From positions 4,064,618 through 4,128,617 of the forward strand of contig NC_133207.1 in the NCBI RefSeq assembly GCF_958299795.1: a stretch of 64,000 nucleotides of DNA. Direction: 5' to 3'. Both the position numbers and the translations under genes were made by a program. Numbering within the stretch: the stretch's first letter is position 1; the number at the start of each line of letters is the position of its first letter. The notes below the pieces were generated by a model. It made no database searches. It was not told the origin of the DNA and saw only the letters and a list, made by a program, of their open reading frames with translations. The stretch is from Porites lutea. Lineage: Eukaryota > Cnidaria > Anthozoa > Scleractinia > Poritidae. Shown here in pieces: positions 1 to 11,093 of this stretch.

Positions 1-431
1 ACCTGCCGTTTTTGAGGAATTATAACACGTTTTAGGAATTCTGCTAGTGTAAGATTGCTAACGCTCTGTTTGTAAATAAACGGGCACCCGGAAAATTGTA
101 AATTGCTTTGGTTTACAGAGTTACAACAGGCACTCATTAATAAGCTGGTTCCTGAGAGTCTGGCAGCTAAAAAGCTGATGTAGATCAGGCCGAGAATCGT
201 CCGAGGGAAAGCGAAATATGATGACGCCCGTTTGAGCTTAAGACATTTCAATAGTGAAAACAATTTTGGAAGAGGAAGCGAACGAATTCCAATCACGTAC
301 GCTATCGTAACAGGCACAAGCAAAGTCCAGCAAAAGCCTTGGTGCTGTCGGCCATTCTAAATACGTGGCTACCTCGCCCTAATTTTACTGACAGTGAAAA
401 TTATACTCTTTTAACGGTATAATGTTGTAAA

Positions 432-731
432 TCAGAACTTAGATATCTGAAGCAATGATATTGCCTTCGTGAAACCAATACTGGGACATAGTTTCGGCAG
501 AAGCTGGTATATGAGGCTTTTCCATACTCCGAGAACATCTTTCCTTTTAACTACACGGCTTTGAAAACAGAATTCTTGCTCGGGTGTTATTTTTATTCCA
601 GGAAAGAACTTGAGAGCGCCCTCTAGAGCCTTTTTGAATTCCTCTCTGCGTCTCTGTCCATAAAAGTACCACATGAAATCTAAACATGTATGAAAAATTT
701 CAATGGCTTCTCCTTGCTGATCGCTCTGCTC
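432..731 (-). pseudogene. Fragment of a RecQ-like DNA helicase
   Basis: A minus-strand open frame of about 99 codons follows an in-frame TAG near 732, and its first ATG is at 674. It reads REEFKKALEGALKFFPG, then ITPEQEFCFQ, then KRKDVLGVWKSLIYQLLPK. This resembles the start of the helicase core of RecQ-like proteins, where the Walker A segment normally reads like DVLxVLPTGxGKSLIYQ. Here DVLGV runs straight into WKSLIYQ, so about six residues containing the GxG of Walker A are missing, and no later helicase motif follows. It is therefore a truncated, non-functional piece. RecQ-like helicases are often multicopy in cnidarians, so this may be a dispersed copy. The match rests on short motifs only. 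Confidence 0.45.
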
Positions 732-1123
732 CTATTTACTTGCGGTCGGTGACGTTAGGGGTTGTTGTGTGTTATCCAATCACTGCCACATCCAGAGTGC
801 CCATGATTATACGATCTTTCATTGCTTTTAGAAATAGTATTAGAAAACAGGACTTGTCAGGTTTACTATAATTAACTACTACTACCAGTCTATCGCATTG
901 TAAATGGTTTTATCTTTTATCTTATTTGTGAAATTTTCTGGTCCGTTATGTAAATAGTTTTTACATTTTATCGTTTCAATTACTTATATTGTATATACTT
1001 TAGTTATAACTATCTATTCATTTTTAATTTCTTTTTTTTTTAATGTGTAATACCTGGAAACTAGCTAGTAAGTTTTCTCACAAATAGGTAAGCGTATTTT
1101 ACACAATAAACTTGATTTGACAA
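732..1123. other. Intergenic, no gene seen
   Basis: AT-rich sequence with short T runs. I see no coding frame or repeat structure. Confidence 0.5.
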
Positions 1124-1810
1124 AAGGAAATACACTGTCAACACAACAAAAAAAACCCATATAGAATTTGTTTAATTTAAGTCACAGTGTATAACGTCTA
1201 GTCAGCCTAAAGATTCGGAAGAGTTCTTGAAAAATGGTTAAAATGCTGAACAAGATTAATAACTAGAAATTTCGCTTCGAATATTAATTATTAAGACGAT
1301 CATCATTTTTAGGCGCGGTTATTATAATCAACATGCAGATTCGCCATTTAAACCTAAAAGTGAGATTACTTAAATGTTGTTTTTTTACCTCCTTTTGTAC
1401 TTTGTTATGGAATTGATCACCTTTGAAAGAAGTCCTTTTCCCTTTCACTGCATCTTATCCTGGTTCAACTAATCTATTTCGCTGAAAATGAACTTTCGAA
1501 AGTCATTTCTAGTCTGGAAACTGATAGTATCGAACATGTTAAGCTTCTTACCACATCACGTGATGAAAAAAACTTTTCAGAATCGTAATAGATTGGATTC
1601 TTTTGCATCATAAGCGTAAGGCCATCTCACTTGTCTTAATCCTCGGACGTACAAAGGAAGTGGGGGATGGATGCCACACCCTCTGAGTTTTTTTCCTAGA
1701 CGATCAAACATCAGTATCTGTCGTTTTCAGAAGCTGTTTGTTTATCCCTAGTGAGGCAGGTTTGGTGATATGCAGTTACTATGGTTTCGAGATATGATGT
1801 CAAAAGCATT
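1124..1810. repeat. Duplicate of the upstream region of the 4513 membrane-protein gene
   Basis: The block 1124-1268 matches 4533-4680, and 1269-1810 matches about 5230-5780, in the same order and orientation. Shared landmarks are a tract beginning AAAAGGAAATACACTGTCAA, the phrase AAGATTCGGAAGAG, and a CACGTGATG box (near 1558 and 5548). The matching 4.5-5.8 kb block is the 5' flank of the minus-strand membrane-protein gene. Here the similarity stops where that gene's start codon would begin, so only the upstream part was copied or kept. The copy lacks the 4689-5165 transposon. Confidence 0.7.
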
Positions 1811-2008
1811 TGCATTTTGTTTTTTCTCCGCTTAGCATTAATTAAAAACACTATTAATTACAGAAAATGAAATAATACTAAGTAGAAGAGGGGCACATCT
1901 AGTTAGACTGATATTGTGCCGCTTAGTAAAATTGTATATTATGACAAAGAAAAATAGATACAGTAAAGATGCATGTATAATAGCTAAGACAGCAAAACAG
2001 ATCTATGT

Positions 2009-2088
2009 AACAATTATTCCACGAGTGCGCGTTGGTTATGAGGTGGCTATAATCATCATATCCAACAAGCGCGAGTGAAATAATTGTT
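2009..2088. mobile_element. Short hairpin MITE
   Basis: Two arms of about 33 bases, 2009-2041 and 2056-2088, are imperfect reverse complements beginning AACAATTATT and ending AATAATTGTT. They are separated by a short loop. This fits a foldback MITE. Its transposase family cannot be told from the sequence. Confidence 0.55.
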
Positions 2089-2651
2089 TTGTTAAAAACG
2101 CCCACCAAATGTCGCGAATTCTTCCCGACTGTATTTGTAAAAACAACCGATTTCAGCTTGTTTTCAATTTTGAGCAGACGCGTACAGTTACCATAATTGG
2201 ACAGCATGGCACAATGGCTTATATAACATGATGCCTAAGCGAATCAGAGCTCTAGAATTGTATTATCCAATTCAGTTTTTGATAAATGTATATATAATAC
2301 TAGTACAATAACTGGTCAGTCCACATTTAAATTCTTTTTTCGAAGATTTTTGACTAATGGACAAAGGAATATTGTTCCAAAAATATTTACCATTTATACT
2401 TCGCGAAAATCTCCTCAGCTTTGTACGGGAAGATTCAATAACTAGGTGATCTGATAATGCACTACGAACATGATAAGTATGTTGCTCAGCGCGTAAGGTC
2501 AGAGAAAAACTCAGAATTTTATCATCATTAAAGTACTCATAAAACAACAAACACGTGCTAAGTTTAACTGTATCAGGAAGTTTCAATAAACGCGGAGCTA
2601 CGTAATGAGGAGTTATTGGTTCCATAAAGGGAATATCATTAATTTTATAAG

Positions 2652-2788
2652 TAATTGGTAACAGGACTGAGTGGAGTCCAATTCGGTCTGTAATCATACG
2701 GGTGATTAACAACGCGGGAGTCCGATTTGTTTAATCACGAGTATGATTACAGACTGAATTGGACGACACGAAGTTCTGTTACCAATTA
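2652..2788. mobile_element. 137-bp hairpin MITE inside the LINE
   Basis: The ends are perfect inverted repeats, TAATTGGTAACAG (2652-2664) and CTGTTACCAATTA (2776-2788). The pairing continues inward through CCAATTC, GTCTGTAATCATAC and GATTAA, so nearly the whole element folds back. A diverged relative lies at 18609-18732. Confidence 0.75.
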
Positions 2789-3027
2789 ATCATAACTTTA
2801 ACAAAATTTGTGATATATAAGGCCCTTTTTTAAAATCAAAACAGAAGAAATTCCAATTTTTTCTGGCTAGTAGTGAAAAAAAGCCATTTAAGCGCGTGCA
2901 TAATGGCGCGTACTGGCCAATTACTTAGGCACGACGCGTACTGTCCTATTAAATTGTCCAATTAAGGCTGAAATCAGGGCATTTGATAGCCAATCAGATT
3001 TGAGAATTTTGTTATAGTTATGATTAA
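2786..3027. mobile_element. Second hairpin MITE, abutting the first
   Basis: Arms TTAATCATAACTTTAACAAA at the left end and a matching inverted arm ending GTTATAGTTATGATTAA at the right end enclose about 190 bp. It overlaps the neighbouring hairpin by three bases. Together they split the LINE reading frame. The TTAA at both ends could be a target duplication, but TTAA is self-complementary and so also part of the palindrome. Confidence 0.6.
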
Positions 3028-3655
3028 CAACTTTATTTTGTAATTTTACAACCTTTGATAGAAGAGTATCCTAATTGCTTCCCCACAAAAGACAGTCATA
3101 CGAGAGGTAAGGATATATCAGTGAATAATAAATAGAGACAAGTGATTTTGACTTCCAGGTAACGCTTTAACCCGGTTATAATATTCACATTTTTACTTAT
3201 CTTACTACTTATGTAATCAATATGACGGTTCCAACTTAAGTGACTGTCAAAAAATACACCAAAGTAGTTAACACTTTAGGATTGCTATAAGATTTGGTCC
3301 GCTAGTATTAATGGAGAGTAAAGATTATAGTTTACTTTCTGTCGAGGTTGAAAAATAACAGACTAAGTTTTACTTATTTAAAGTCAGTTTATTACAACAA
3401 AGCCAGTCAAAAATATCGTTTAAAAGGTCATTTATTTCACTTAATAATTTATCAAGATCATTTCCAGATGTAGTTAGTGATGTATCATCCGCATATAATC
3501 TAACCGAAAAGTAAGCAAAAGTATAAGGGGGCCTAGTATAGATCCTTGAGGAACCCCTTAACAGACTTCATGCAGATCGGACATAACCCCAATTATGTAG
3601 ACCTTTAGTTTCCTTTTGTTTAGATATGATCGAAACCAGGCAAACTGTCAACAAC

Positions 3656-4513
3656 CTAATGCAAATGATCGTGATGGCAAAGAATATTCCGGTTGTCAGA
3701 AAATAGCTTTTCCCAGTAGAAAACATAGAGTCTGTACTTGAAATAAATCGAGGTAAATTTTCGGACTGCACCCAACAACTCCAAAAAGTCTGAAGAAATC
3801 GCGACATCATCATCCATGCCATAAATATGCAAAGTAAGTTGCAAAGTGTTAGCAACAAACTTTACGAAGAAAGTCAAGAACAGAAGAAATATGTTCAATT
3901 TAAAGAAGGCCAAAACGATCGGGGAATACTTCTTTCGAAAATGGTTTACTTGAGTGAAATTGAGAAAGCCAATGAAAATGACCTGAGTCCCTTCAGAAAT
4001 CATAAACGCCATAAGCAAAGAAATTTCTTCACTCGAGTCACTTTTAAGTATAATCATGAGAAGATAACGTAAAATGGATATTCCATACAAGACCAAAAGG
4101 CTCCAAAAGGATGAGAGATGAACAAGAGATTCTAGGATAGTGCAATAGCCAAGAAATGAGGGGACTTTCGAGAGTGCGGAGATCAGCAATCCAGTGTTTA
4201 CTATCTGCGAAATCACCCAGGCGAATTCCAGTTCTTGAGAATAAGGGTATGTGGTTATATTGGAGGACTGGTAACTACTTTTTCGAGCAATGATCGTCGC
4301 CTCAAATACTCGGATGGAGTACAGGACTAAGCCAATCATCTGCCAGGTTAGAAACAAAATGTAGCCTACGCAGCCGATTGCCCTCACAGGGGTGGAGCTG
4401 AGCGCTGGCCACCTTTCTAATGAGGAACGATCGCGAACATCCGGGGATTTGTCTCTCATGGCTTTAATGTCGATGTAGGGAATGTCAGTAGCAACGCGAG
4501 CCTGATATGCCAT
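3656..4513 (-). CDS. Six-pass membrane protein, unrecognised tandem family, member 1 (intact)
   Basis: The gene is a single open frame of 285 residues. Hydrophobic segments lie near residues 45-70, 95-115, 133-156, 164-186, 199-231 and 246-266. The polar N-terminus of about 42 residues has no signal peptide. Features shared with the four relatives in this window are TWQMIGLVLYSIR in the first segment, VPSFLGY before the third, FWSL with a later RY in the third, and the C-terminal FYWEKLFSDNRNIL (residues 265-278). The ATG directly follows a good 3' splice site (pyrimidine-rich tract ending TATGTAG), so the coding exon probably starts at the ATG and a 5'UTR exon lies upstream. I do not recognise the family. 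A chemosensory or other receptor is possible, but nothing in the sequence proves it. Confidence 0.75.
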   Translation of the reverse strand: MAYQARVATDIPYIDIKAMRDKSPDVRDRSSLERWPALSSTPVRAIGCVGYILFLTWQMIGLVLYSIRVFEATIIARKSSYQSSNITTYPYSQELEFAWVISQIVNTGLLISALSKVPSFLGYCTILESLVHLSSFWSLLVLYGISILRYLLMIILKSDSSEEISLLMAFMISEGTQVIFIGFLNFTQVNHFRKKYSPIVLAFFKLNIFLLFLTFFVKFVANTLQLTLHIYGMDDDVAISSDFLELLGAVRKFTSIYFKYRLYVFYWEKLFSDNRNILCHHDHLH

Positions 4514-4532
4514 CTACATAAATAGAACAAAA

Positions 4533-5830
4533 GGAAATACACTGTCAACGTCAACAAAAAACCACGCAGAGTTTGCTTTCTCTCGCTTTATAATTAATGT
4601 ACAACTTTTTAAGGCTAGTCAGGCTAAAGATTCGGAAGAGTCCTTGAACAATGGTTTAAAACGCTGAACAATATTAAAAAACTAAATACAGTGAAACCTC
4701 TATTAAGCGGACCCTCAATTAAGCGGACACCCTCTATTAAGTGGACACTATGCTCGGTCCCGAATTAACGTCTTATATTTCCTTTTATAACGAACCCCTG
4801 TTAAGCGGACGCGGACAATAAAATATATTGTATTTGGCAAATTTCTATTGTTAAAAACCTCTATTAAGCGAACACCGGACTGAATTGACAATAGTAGTAT
4901 TGGATTACGTCCTAGAAGTACGTACTGTAGTCGATTAATAAAGATAAATCAATTCATTTAGCTGTCAATAAACTGTACATTAGACCGATACCCGGCCGTA
5001 TGACTGTCATCCGCGATCAAAGTTCACCTAAAAGTCTTGCACCAAGTACAGCACAGCTGTAACAAACATTGCGCAAATTTTACAAACCTCTTTCAAACGG
5101 ACACCCTTTATTAAGTAGACACTTCGGAAGGTCCCGAAGGTGTCCGCTTAATAGAGGTTTCACTGTAATACCACTAAGATTAACCCTGAAAACTGTTAAC
5201 GTAAGAGGGGTCATTAAATGGGAATTTCACAAAGAATAGAAATAATTAAGACGATCATCATTTTTAGGTACGGGGATTATAATCAACATGCAGAGTCGCA
5301 ATTTAATTATAAAAGTGAGATTACTTAAATGTTTCTACTTCCTTTCCTACTCTTTCTTATTTATGGAGTTACCCACCTTTGAAATAAGTACTTTTCCACT
5401 CAGTTTACTTCTTTTCACTGCATCTTCTCCTTGTTCAACTAATCTATTTCGCTGAAAATGAACTTTCGAAAGTCGTTTTTTATATTTTCTTGCTGAGAAA
5501 GCTGACATCATCGAACTTGTTTAGTGGCCTTAGTTTCTAACCACATCACGTGATAAACAAAACGTTTCAGAATCGTTTTATACTGGATTCATTTGCATCA
5601 TAAGCGTAAGGCCATCTCACTTGTCTTAACCCGGACATGCAAAGGAAGGGGGAGGGGTGGATGCTGTGATTTTTTTCTAGACGATCAAACATCAGCATCT
5701 GACGTTCTCTTTATCTCTCGTGCGCATTTTGAGAAAAGTTTGGTGACGATCAGTTCGTATGGTTTCGAGGTATCACGCCGCAGGTTGTCAAGCCATTGTT
5801 GACTGAAAATGCATATTTTTTTCAACTTGT
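4533..5830. repeat. Upstream region of member 1, duplicated at 1124-1810
   Basis: This is the 5' flank of the minus-strand gene starting at 4513. The parts 4533-4680 and 5230-5780 match 1124-1810. It probably holds the promoter, a 5'UTR exon and the 5'UTR intron. It is interrupted by the MITE at 4689-5165. Confidence 0.65.
4689..5165. mobile_element. pogo/Tigger-like MITE
   Basis: Terminal inverted repeats begin CAGTGAAACCTCTATTAAGC and end with the reverse complement, GAGGTTTCACTG. TA dinucleotides flank both sides (4687-4688 and 5166-5167). Variants of the terminal motif (TATTAAGCGGACAC) recur inside. The CAGT start with a TA target fits mariner/pogo-type elements. No transposase is present. 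The site is empty in the duplicate block near 1262, so the insertion is probably younger than the duplication. Confidence 0.8.
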
Positions 5831-6689
5831 TTCAACAATTAAAGTAAAGTTTGTGGATAAAATGAAGCAAAGTACTTATTTATGTATTATTTTACATGTC
5901 CAGCGCAAAACAAAAATAAATTCTCTCCGTTTTTACCTGATTTCTAATCCTTGGTAAAATGCAAGATGGCGACCATTTTAGGTGACGTCACAGGCCTCCA
6001 TCAGCGCCACCACCCATGAAATATACCTCATCGTGTCGAGAAAGGCTTCCACTTAAGGTAAAATCTTTTCGAAATACTGCAACATATCAAAAACTCAAGG
6101 GAGGGGTTCTATCAACACCGGGCCTCGCCCTTGTACCACAGTGGGGGGTATGACTTTGCGTGTAAGTCCGATGGTTAATTAAGTCTTAAATCAACCCCCG
6201 CCTAAACTAGCATTTGGCAAACCATTCTTTACTGGTTCTTCTTCTACTTCTACTTCTTCTATTTTGATCCCATCCCTTCCTCTTTTGAAGCAAAGGGACT
6301 AGGTTTAAATTCACTCCAACCAAAACGAGACTCGCCTTCTCATTTCACGGCCAGATATTCAACTCCTTCCCACTTCACAGTTACCGCACAATCCACTTTA
6401 TTTCCACTAATCCCATCCCTAACATTTTCCTTCCGCCCTGCCCCTAGCCTCGCGAAGTTCTGTGATACACGTATTCTGTTAGATTAGGTTTTGTTTTTGA
6501 ACAATGCAAGTGATAAACAGCTCGCTGTGCTGTGTTCGTTGCAGCGTCCCCAAGAGAACAGCCCTATGGTGCAATGCCAAACGAAATTGACCCAGTCCCA
6601 CACACAACTCTACAAATTTTATATCACATTACATTGTTTATTCAAATTGTTAAGCAAAAAGTTTACTACCCTTCATTAAAGTACTAGTT
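5831..6689. other. Intergenic, no gene seen
   Basis: The stretch includes a short TTC/TAC-rich tract near 6238-6265 and otherwise ordinary AT-rich sequence. I found no supported coding frame. Confidence 0.5.
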
Positions 6690-7559
6690 TTAAATTCGTC
6701 GCATTAAGGACTGGTTTAAGCGAACATGGTAACTTTCAAGAATGTTCTGGTGGTCATTAAAAAGTTTTTCCCAAAAGAAATCCATAGTTTTATAGTGAAA
6801 TGAACACTCAGCTGACTTTCTTAACAAATCGGCAACCACACGGAAGTTCGTCGATTTTCCGATCTTCAACTTATTGAAGTCGTCGGCGAATAAGGCAAGC
6901 TGCATTATTGCTAGGCAAAAGTCAATGACACACTGCACTAGAATAACTATGAATGTAATTTTCACAAGCACTAAAACAAATCTTGGATTTCGCTACGTTA
7001 AAGAATTAAGCTGGCAATAATTAACAATCCCCACGATTAGGAATTTGAAAATGCAGCTGAGAATGAAAAATAATGTCAAAACACCAGTCATTAGATTATT
7101 TGATAAAGCAAGAAGTATCACATATCTAACGAGACCCATCATCAACAAAAGAAGGAGAGTCCAAAATGCTGGTAGGGTTTTAAGCTTATGTAAAGTGGCC
7201 ACGTAACCAAGGAAATCAGGCAATTTCTGTATTCCAAGAACAATGAAAATCATTTGAACTAGTCGTGTGATATACCACGCCAATTCTAGTTCTTTGGAGA
7301 AGGAAAACGTATCGATGTCGCCACAATGGAACGATTCCAGTTTGTCGCCAGCGGAGCATTCAACTGCGCGGACCGTGTACAAAACACTTCCAACAAACTC
7401 CCAAAGTAAAAAAACGCTGTAAATCACAGTGGCGAATACGCTGAGGAAAACTTTTCTTTTTCTTGCATTCTGCCGGCTCTTCAGCTCAACCATGTCAACG
7501 AGGCTTGCAAATTCATCGGAATTTTCTGCAGAATCGATTCGGCCCATAGTCTCCATCAT
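6690..7559 (-). pseudogene. Six-pass membrane protein family, member 2 (one in-frame TAG)
   Basis: Reading from the ATG at 7559 gives 188 residues to a TAG at 6993-6995. The same frame then continues without a break for 100 more residues to a TAA at 6690. Both halves match the family: WEFVGSVLYTVR in the first hydrophobic segment, LPDFLGY, LPAFWTL and RY in the third, then after the TAG the fifth segment, a sixth, and FFWEKLFNDHQNIL. The TAG lies in the hydrophilic loop between segments four and five (NSLT-stop-RNPR). No other lesion is visible, so this is either a very young pseudogene, a null allele, a read-through gene, or a base error. The first-half product would lack the conserved C-terminal motif. 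Confidence 0.7.
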
Positions 7560-7561
7560 TT

Positions 7562-10500
7562 AGACTGATTCTAAAAAAGGAGGAGGAAATTTGTCTTTAA
7601 TAGCTTTATTTCGAAATGGTCCAAAGTTTAACTTATTTGCGTTAGAAAACATTTGCTATCATGGTGTAGGAGGTTCTGAGACTGTATCTTGGCGTGGTTA
7701 TTGTTAAGCAATCGGCGATATGAGTTTTGGATATGAGCTATCCCAAATAGATCGTTTGCATTCACGTGGTTAGCGGCTATGCTGAAATTTCTCGGAAGAA
7801 AGGGAAGTTTTGAATGGAGAAGAGAATTGAATCCCCACAGGATTTTTTATGTACACGAACATGGCCTCCGTTGCAATGTTTTGTACACTAATATGGCCAC
7901 CGTGACATCACGTGAAAATACTAGTAGGGTATCAAGTTTCGGCTTTTGTTACAATATTTAATAAGTGCAGGGTTTAAGACCCTGGGCGGCACACACCTAC
8001 CGAAAATTTATGCGAGTACCCTCCGGATAACAATCACCTTCAGTTAATTTATCGAAGTCAATTAAATTCAACACAACAGCTGGATATAACCCGTGATAAT
8101 AAATACATAGAGGGTCCAAGGACGACACCTATTAAGTGAAACGGTAATATAATCTACTGTTTTCAAACTACATCTTTGACTAATAAGGCGTTTCAAACGC
8201 CTTTTTACAGCCGTGCTGAGTTGGCTAGACTAAAGAACGAGTCTAGCTAGCTAGCACGACTGTGGTAACGCTCGGTTTCAAACGCTGGTCGGGGTACTAC
8301 CGTGTCTATCGATCTAACGGAAGTCGAATGAATTCTTGAGTTCGGTACAGTAGTAGCGCGACGTTTGGAAATCGCCCGTTAAGTTTTTTCCCTAGTTCTA
8401 CACAGGTTCGTTTAGGATCCAGCGAAATCATGGTCAGTATTCTCACAAGTTCCAACTTATTTAATTCAGTTATTCACTTCTTCGCAGGGTTAACAAAAAT
8501 CAAAACTCAAAACAACAGTGAAAAAGCTTGATTATTAGTGCCGGAGCATAGATTGTAAGAAAACATATGAGAATGTACCTGATTAAAGTCGTTGTTATGT
8601 CTTCTCTGTAACTGACCTAAAACTGAGAAAACAAAACAATTTCAGTTTTTAATTAAACGTTTTCCGAGTTCGATAACAGTCAAGCAATGAACGCCTACAC
8701 CGTCAAAATAGAAATAGCAGCTATTTTGAAAGCAGTTTTACTTTTGACCTTTCTTTTGTTTTTCTATAATAACAATAATATAAGAACGCTTACCTTATAC
8801 TTTTTAAAATTTCTTCTTGAATTTCGTGCAAGACATTAGAAGTCAAATTCGCCGTTTCAGCATTTGGTAACGTCAACAGAAAGGCCTGTTCAAGTGACAG
8901 CGTTTAAATCAGCTTGCTAGTTCAGTGTCCTTTGTCATCGGTCAGTTGAGCGTTAAGATCCCCTTTGTTTTGTTTTGTTTTTTTGTCTTAACCTGTTGCC
9001 AGGTTTTTTTATTGTTATTATTATAGATTTTTTCCAACAGTTGCAAAAAATAAAGTAAAATGAAGAAAGAATGGAGAAAAAAAAAATACAATAAATAAAA
9101 GAAAAAAAACATTACATATAAAGACCCCCTTTGTGAATAAGTTTGGCCCGGATTTTTTCTAGACTTTTCTTAGTATACTTGACTTCAGCCAGGAGGGAAT
9201 AAAAGAAGAAAGAAAACTTAATGAAGTAAAGAAGGTGACCACTGGTCAATCTTATAAACACTTATTAGACTGAAGGACAAGTTTTTTTAACATCACATAA
9301 AAAGTATATGATATTTTGGCATGTTCATACTAACAAGAGCCTGATCTCAGTTTCATTATTGTTTAATTTTGTTTTATTCACACTTAACATAATATTTACA
9401 TTGTTCAGAGAGTAACATAGAGAATATTACACGGTGGCGCAAAGATATGAAGTTTATTTTCGAGTGGCAAAACAATATTTTACGGATGAGCGCAGCGACC
9501 GAGTAAAATATTTTTTTTTGCCACGAGAAAATAAAATTCATATCTTCAAGCCACCGTGTAATGTTCTTTTTATTATATAGACAAAAAGACATTGATAAAA
9601 TAATAGGCTCTACAATGAAAAAATATAAGCAAAGCTTTGAAAAATGTGTAAGTAAAATTCAGAAGAAGCAAGACGCCTACAAATTTCGGAGGTGACCACC
9701 GTGACTTCTCTCAAAGCCATTCATTTCGTAAAATTCATAAAAACTACATCCGGGACCCGAGTGGTTTATTTTCCATAATCTCACACGTGAGTTTATCGAT
9801 GAGGTAATTTCGGTGGTAACCCGAGTGAGAGGAGCATAGCTTTCGAGCTTACCACCACTATATATGTATTAAGGAATCAAAATACTTTTATGTGCGCTAG
9901 GACTGGTGCTGTGCATGGTAACTATGGAGGGTTATACAATTTACCGTGAGTCGTATTACATCATTACTTTTGGGAGTTAAGCAGAATTCGCCTGTATCAT
10001 TGTTTTTTGACTGATATTGGCGGAGTGTTTTCATGCTAGCAGGAATCTCTTTTCAGGTTTTGGTTATGACAAACTTAAATGTGTGTTTGCCATAATTTGA
10101 TCTCACACGTGATAAACGAAAATTAAGATTTGAAACATTAACTGAGGATCTAACACTGTGTGAGTGTATACCTGACACTTTGTTGAGGTATGGTACTTTT
10201 CGAAACACTTCTAGGATATTGGTTTCACGATTAAATTTTGTGAGATTTTGGGGGCTATGAGAGTTGAAAAAAGAATCAACATTACCTCTGTGTTTTGTAA
10301 CGTTTTTATATGCCTACAACATAATCTGATTACTTACAATTATAAAAATTAACAGGGATTATGTTTCGATGACATTAATAAGCAGGAATGGCTATCCAGA
10401 ACTTGCTACTTAGAATATACTTTCACCTAAATAAATATACAGAATACAAAATTATGTTGACATTTATATATGGTGGCCCAGTTTCATCATTCACAGGCAT

Positions 10501-11093
10501 CCCAATGGGGTGGTAGCTTTGACCGTTAATGGTTAATTTTTTCCGATCAGTTTGACGGTTGACGGTTATTGTGTCCAAAACTTAAAGTAAATATCAACTT
10601 CTGTATAAATTAATATTAACCTTTGTGTCTGGAAAGTTTTCTTGGCCTTGCACTTGCACTGGCACAAAATTCCTAAGTGTTTTCAGATATCAGCAGGTTT
10701 CAGGGTAATGTAAAGTCTAGAAAGAGTATTTTTGAGAACATGGGAACTGGTTCTTCCAGTTTAAAGATTCTTCAGAGGCCAGAACCCCCGGGGGAGGGGG
10801 GGGGGGGGCAGAAAATCCCGTGAATACCTTGATACTTTTTTACCGTTTATCTTTAATCTGCATTTTTGACGGTTAACGGTACAAAATAAGGGACAATCAG
10901 GTCCTTTGTCAGTTGTCAGTAAAACCCAAGGCATATAGTGTCAGCTGTCAGTTAAATTTAATGGCTATTTGTCAGTTGTCATGTAAAATTTTGACCATTT
11001 GTCAGTAGTCAGTTAACCCTATCCAGACCCTCTGATCTCATTTTAATATACTCGCACCCCTATGTCAGATCTTTACTTGCATTTTCTTTTCAG
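7562..11093. other. Long intergenic stretch, repeats only
   Basis: No coding frame is supported in these 3.5 kb. I see a perfect 19-bp palindrome at about 8186-8204 (AAGGCGTTTCAAACGCCTT), T/A-rich tracts near 8980-9120, a hairpin at 9422-9566, loosely repeated GGTTAACGGT and GTCAGTTGTCAG phrases at 10510-11010, and a G run near 10795-10808. Confidence 0.5.
9422..9566. mobile_element. Hairpin MITE
   Basis: The arms begin GAATATTACACGGTGGC and end GCCACCGTGTAATGTTC. The inner parts also pair (AAGATATGAAGTTTATTTTC with its inverted partner, and a TTTTGCCAC pair). This is a full foldback of about 145 bp. Confidence 0.65.

Larger units (their letters stand above)
2272..3562 (-). mobile_element. 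5'-truncated LINE (CR1/L2-like reverse transcriptase), interrupted
   Basis: Read on the minus strand, 3562-3028 encodes reverse-transcriptase motifs in order: GVPQGSILGPL, then the catalytic box RLYADDTSLT (near 3480-3505), then LLNDIFDWLCCNKL. The 3' piece 2651-2272 encodes the typical end of such ORF2 proteins: INDIPFMEPITPHYV, KLPDTVKL, then KYFWNNIPLSI. Between the pieces sits a 376-bp block made of two hairpin elements (2652-3027). The N-terminal endonuclease and early RT are absent, as expected for 5' truncation, and stops and frame changes are present. The element lies just downstream of the 3656-4513 gene, on the same strand. Assignment to CR1/L2 rather than another non-LTR clade is provisional. 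Confidence 0.75.

Noticed and set aside
3568-3858. Second minus-strand frame overlapping the end of membrane-protein member 1
   Set aside because: It is a shifted frame of the same gene. The family motif is in the other frame.
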